Shown one piece after another: positions 63,340 through 64,000 of a stretch of 64,000 nt of DNA (positions are counted from its first letter, which is position 1; every line of letters starts with the position of its first letter). Source of the stretch: Rhodovulum sp. (lineage in GTDB: Bacteria; Pseudomonadota; Alphaproteobacteria; Rhodobacterales; Rhodobacteraceae); contig PALT01000043.1 in assembly GCA_002706605.1 (NCBI GenBank), positions 62,001-126,000 on the forward strand, written 5' to 3'. The notes beneath the pieces are model-generated. The model had not been told where the DNA came from. It was given only the letters and a program-made list of their open reading frames with translations, and made no database searches. The position numbers and the translations under genes were made by a program.

Positions 63340-64000
63340 TCAGCCCCGCGTCTTGCGCTTGCGGCTGCGTTTGGGAGCGGCCTTGGCCGGTGCGAGCTCC
63401 TCATCGTCCGGCTGGACGATGCTGGTCCATTCCGACACGGCAAAAATGTTGGCCGTGATCTCGCAGCCCTCTCCGTGCCATAGGCCAGCTCGAAATGCTC
63501 GATCGTCAGCTTCGACGCCTTGTCATGCAGCGCGGCCTCGACCGCCTTCAGGATCAGGTAGATGCAACGGCCGAACCGGTGCCGCCCTGCGCGGATGATC
63601 CGGTTGATGGTCTCGCCAGAAACATCCAGCTTCAAGCCCGCTTTTTTCGCATAGGCTCCGGTGATCGCCTCGATCAGCTCGTTGTCGGTCGCGAACTCAA
63701 GCTGCGGCGGGCAGATCTTCGAGAAACGGCGGTTCACCTGGGGATCCAGGCCGGTGATCTCCTTCAGCCGGTCCGTGCCCGAGAGCACGACAACGACCGG
63801 ATGGTCCCCCTGCATCAGGCCCTTCAGCATCTTGAACATGGATTGCGTTTCGGCCGCCATGGTTTCCTTGAACATGTCTTGGGCCTCGTCGATCCAGACC
63901 AGCGTCACCCCGAGGATGCGCAACCGGCGCCGGACAAGATACCAGATCTCGTAGACCTTGGTCCGGTCCGCTACATGGTCGATCCCGAGCTTCTTTAGCA
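63340..64000 (-). CDS. tniB: TniB-like AAA+ transposition ATPase, frameshifted and cut by window edge
   Basis: The window end truncates the N-terminus (no start within it). The Walker B TLVWIDEAQDMF, sensor LSGTDRL and RRFSKICPPQ regions identify TniB/TnsC-type ATPases. After ELAYGTE (about 63471) the frame runs into another; in the next frame a natural C-terminus (EITANIFAVSEW...KRSRKRKTRG) stops at 63340, 2 bp before the tniQ start. A one-base change near 63469-63473 (GAGAG region) separates the two, either a real mutation, a recoding site or a sequence error. Read unbroken, the frame runs to 63240 over tniQ with unlike sequence. Confidence 0.78.

Overview
The window is high-GC alphaproteobacterial chromosome, most likely a Rhodobacterales (Roseobacter-group) bacterium. 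This is inferred from the gene families present: a DUF2927 lipoprotein, an Anbu-type proteasome-like operon, an FdsGBAD formate dehydrogenase, a short-Q-loop cytochrome bd oxidase and XpaC/TelA genes. I could run no database search.

Layout. 1-10580: an aromatic-compound catabolic operon on the + strand. It encodes a meta-cleavage hydrolase (cut by the window edge), a two-subunit LigA/LigB-type extradiol dioxygenase, a Rieske ferredoxin, the alpha and beta subunits of a ring-hydroxylating dioxygenase, a cis-dihydrodiol dehydrogenase, a nitronate-monooxygenase-like flavoprotein, the hydratase/acylating acetaldehyde dehydrogenase/aldolase lower pathway and a ferredoxin reductase. A TetR-type regulator follows on the opposite strand. 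10678-18660: tadA, an RsuA/RluB-type pseudouridine synthase, then a membrane-stress set (TerC-like, a 31-residue membrane peptide, XpaC, TelA, DUF2927 lipoprotein, SPFH-GYF protein, zinc-ribbon membrane protein). 18732-24157: a PfkB sugar kinase, dtd, and the four-gene Anbu operon (ATP-grasp, alpha-E, transglutaminase, Anbu peptidase). 24315-28084: a soluble chemoreceptor behind a sigma-54-like promoter, idi, a large membrane transporter and a small unknown gene. 28346-33736: copA and cueR with a typical 19-bp-spacer CueR promoter, then cydAB with a 31-residue DUF2474/CydX-like gene. 34044-39974: fdsGBA, fdhD, fdsD. 40057-45083: a Crp/Fnr regulator coupled to a Tat-exported molybdenum hydroxylase (large subunit, [2Fe-2S] subunit, diheme c-type cytochrome). 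45698-51899: a redox/cupin cluster around a LysR regulator, including an alcohol dehydrogenase with a Tat-like leader.

52097-64000 is accessory. A 4.4-kb integrated element (53066-57495) lies between two perfect 14-bp direct repeats. One copy is the 3' end of a tRNA-Ser(GCT) gene and the other sits just before a tyrosine recombinase. It carries AlpA, winged-helix proteins, two tiny overlapping genes and a zinc-ribbon protein, with no recognisable structural or conjugation genes. An HNH-like gene of foreign-looking composition lies just outside it. After a short chromosomal stretch (tRNA, Cys/His-rich exported protein, cytochrome c), four unknown genes precede tniQ and a frameshifted, window-truncated tniB, the target-selection and ATPase genes of a Tn5053/Tn7-like transposon.

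Functionally, the catabolic operon would convert an aromatic acid or hydrocarbon to pyruvate and acetyl-CoA. Formate dehydrogenase and the periplasmic Mo-hydroxylase supply electrons, and cytochrome bd provides an alternative terminal oxidase. The candidates most worth pursuing as undescribed systems are the small tRNA-Ser element with its chain of tiny overlapping genes, the putative cargo of the TniBQ transposon, and the TerC-XpaC-TelA-SPFH membrane module.
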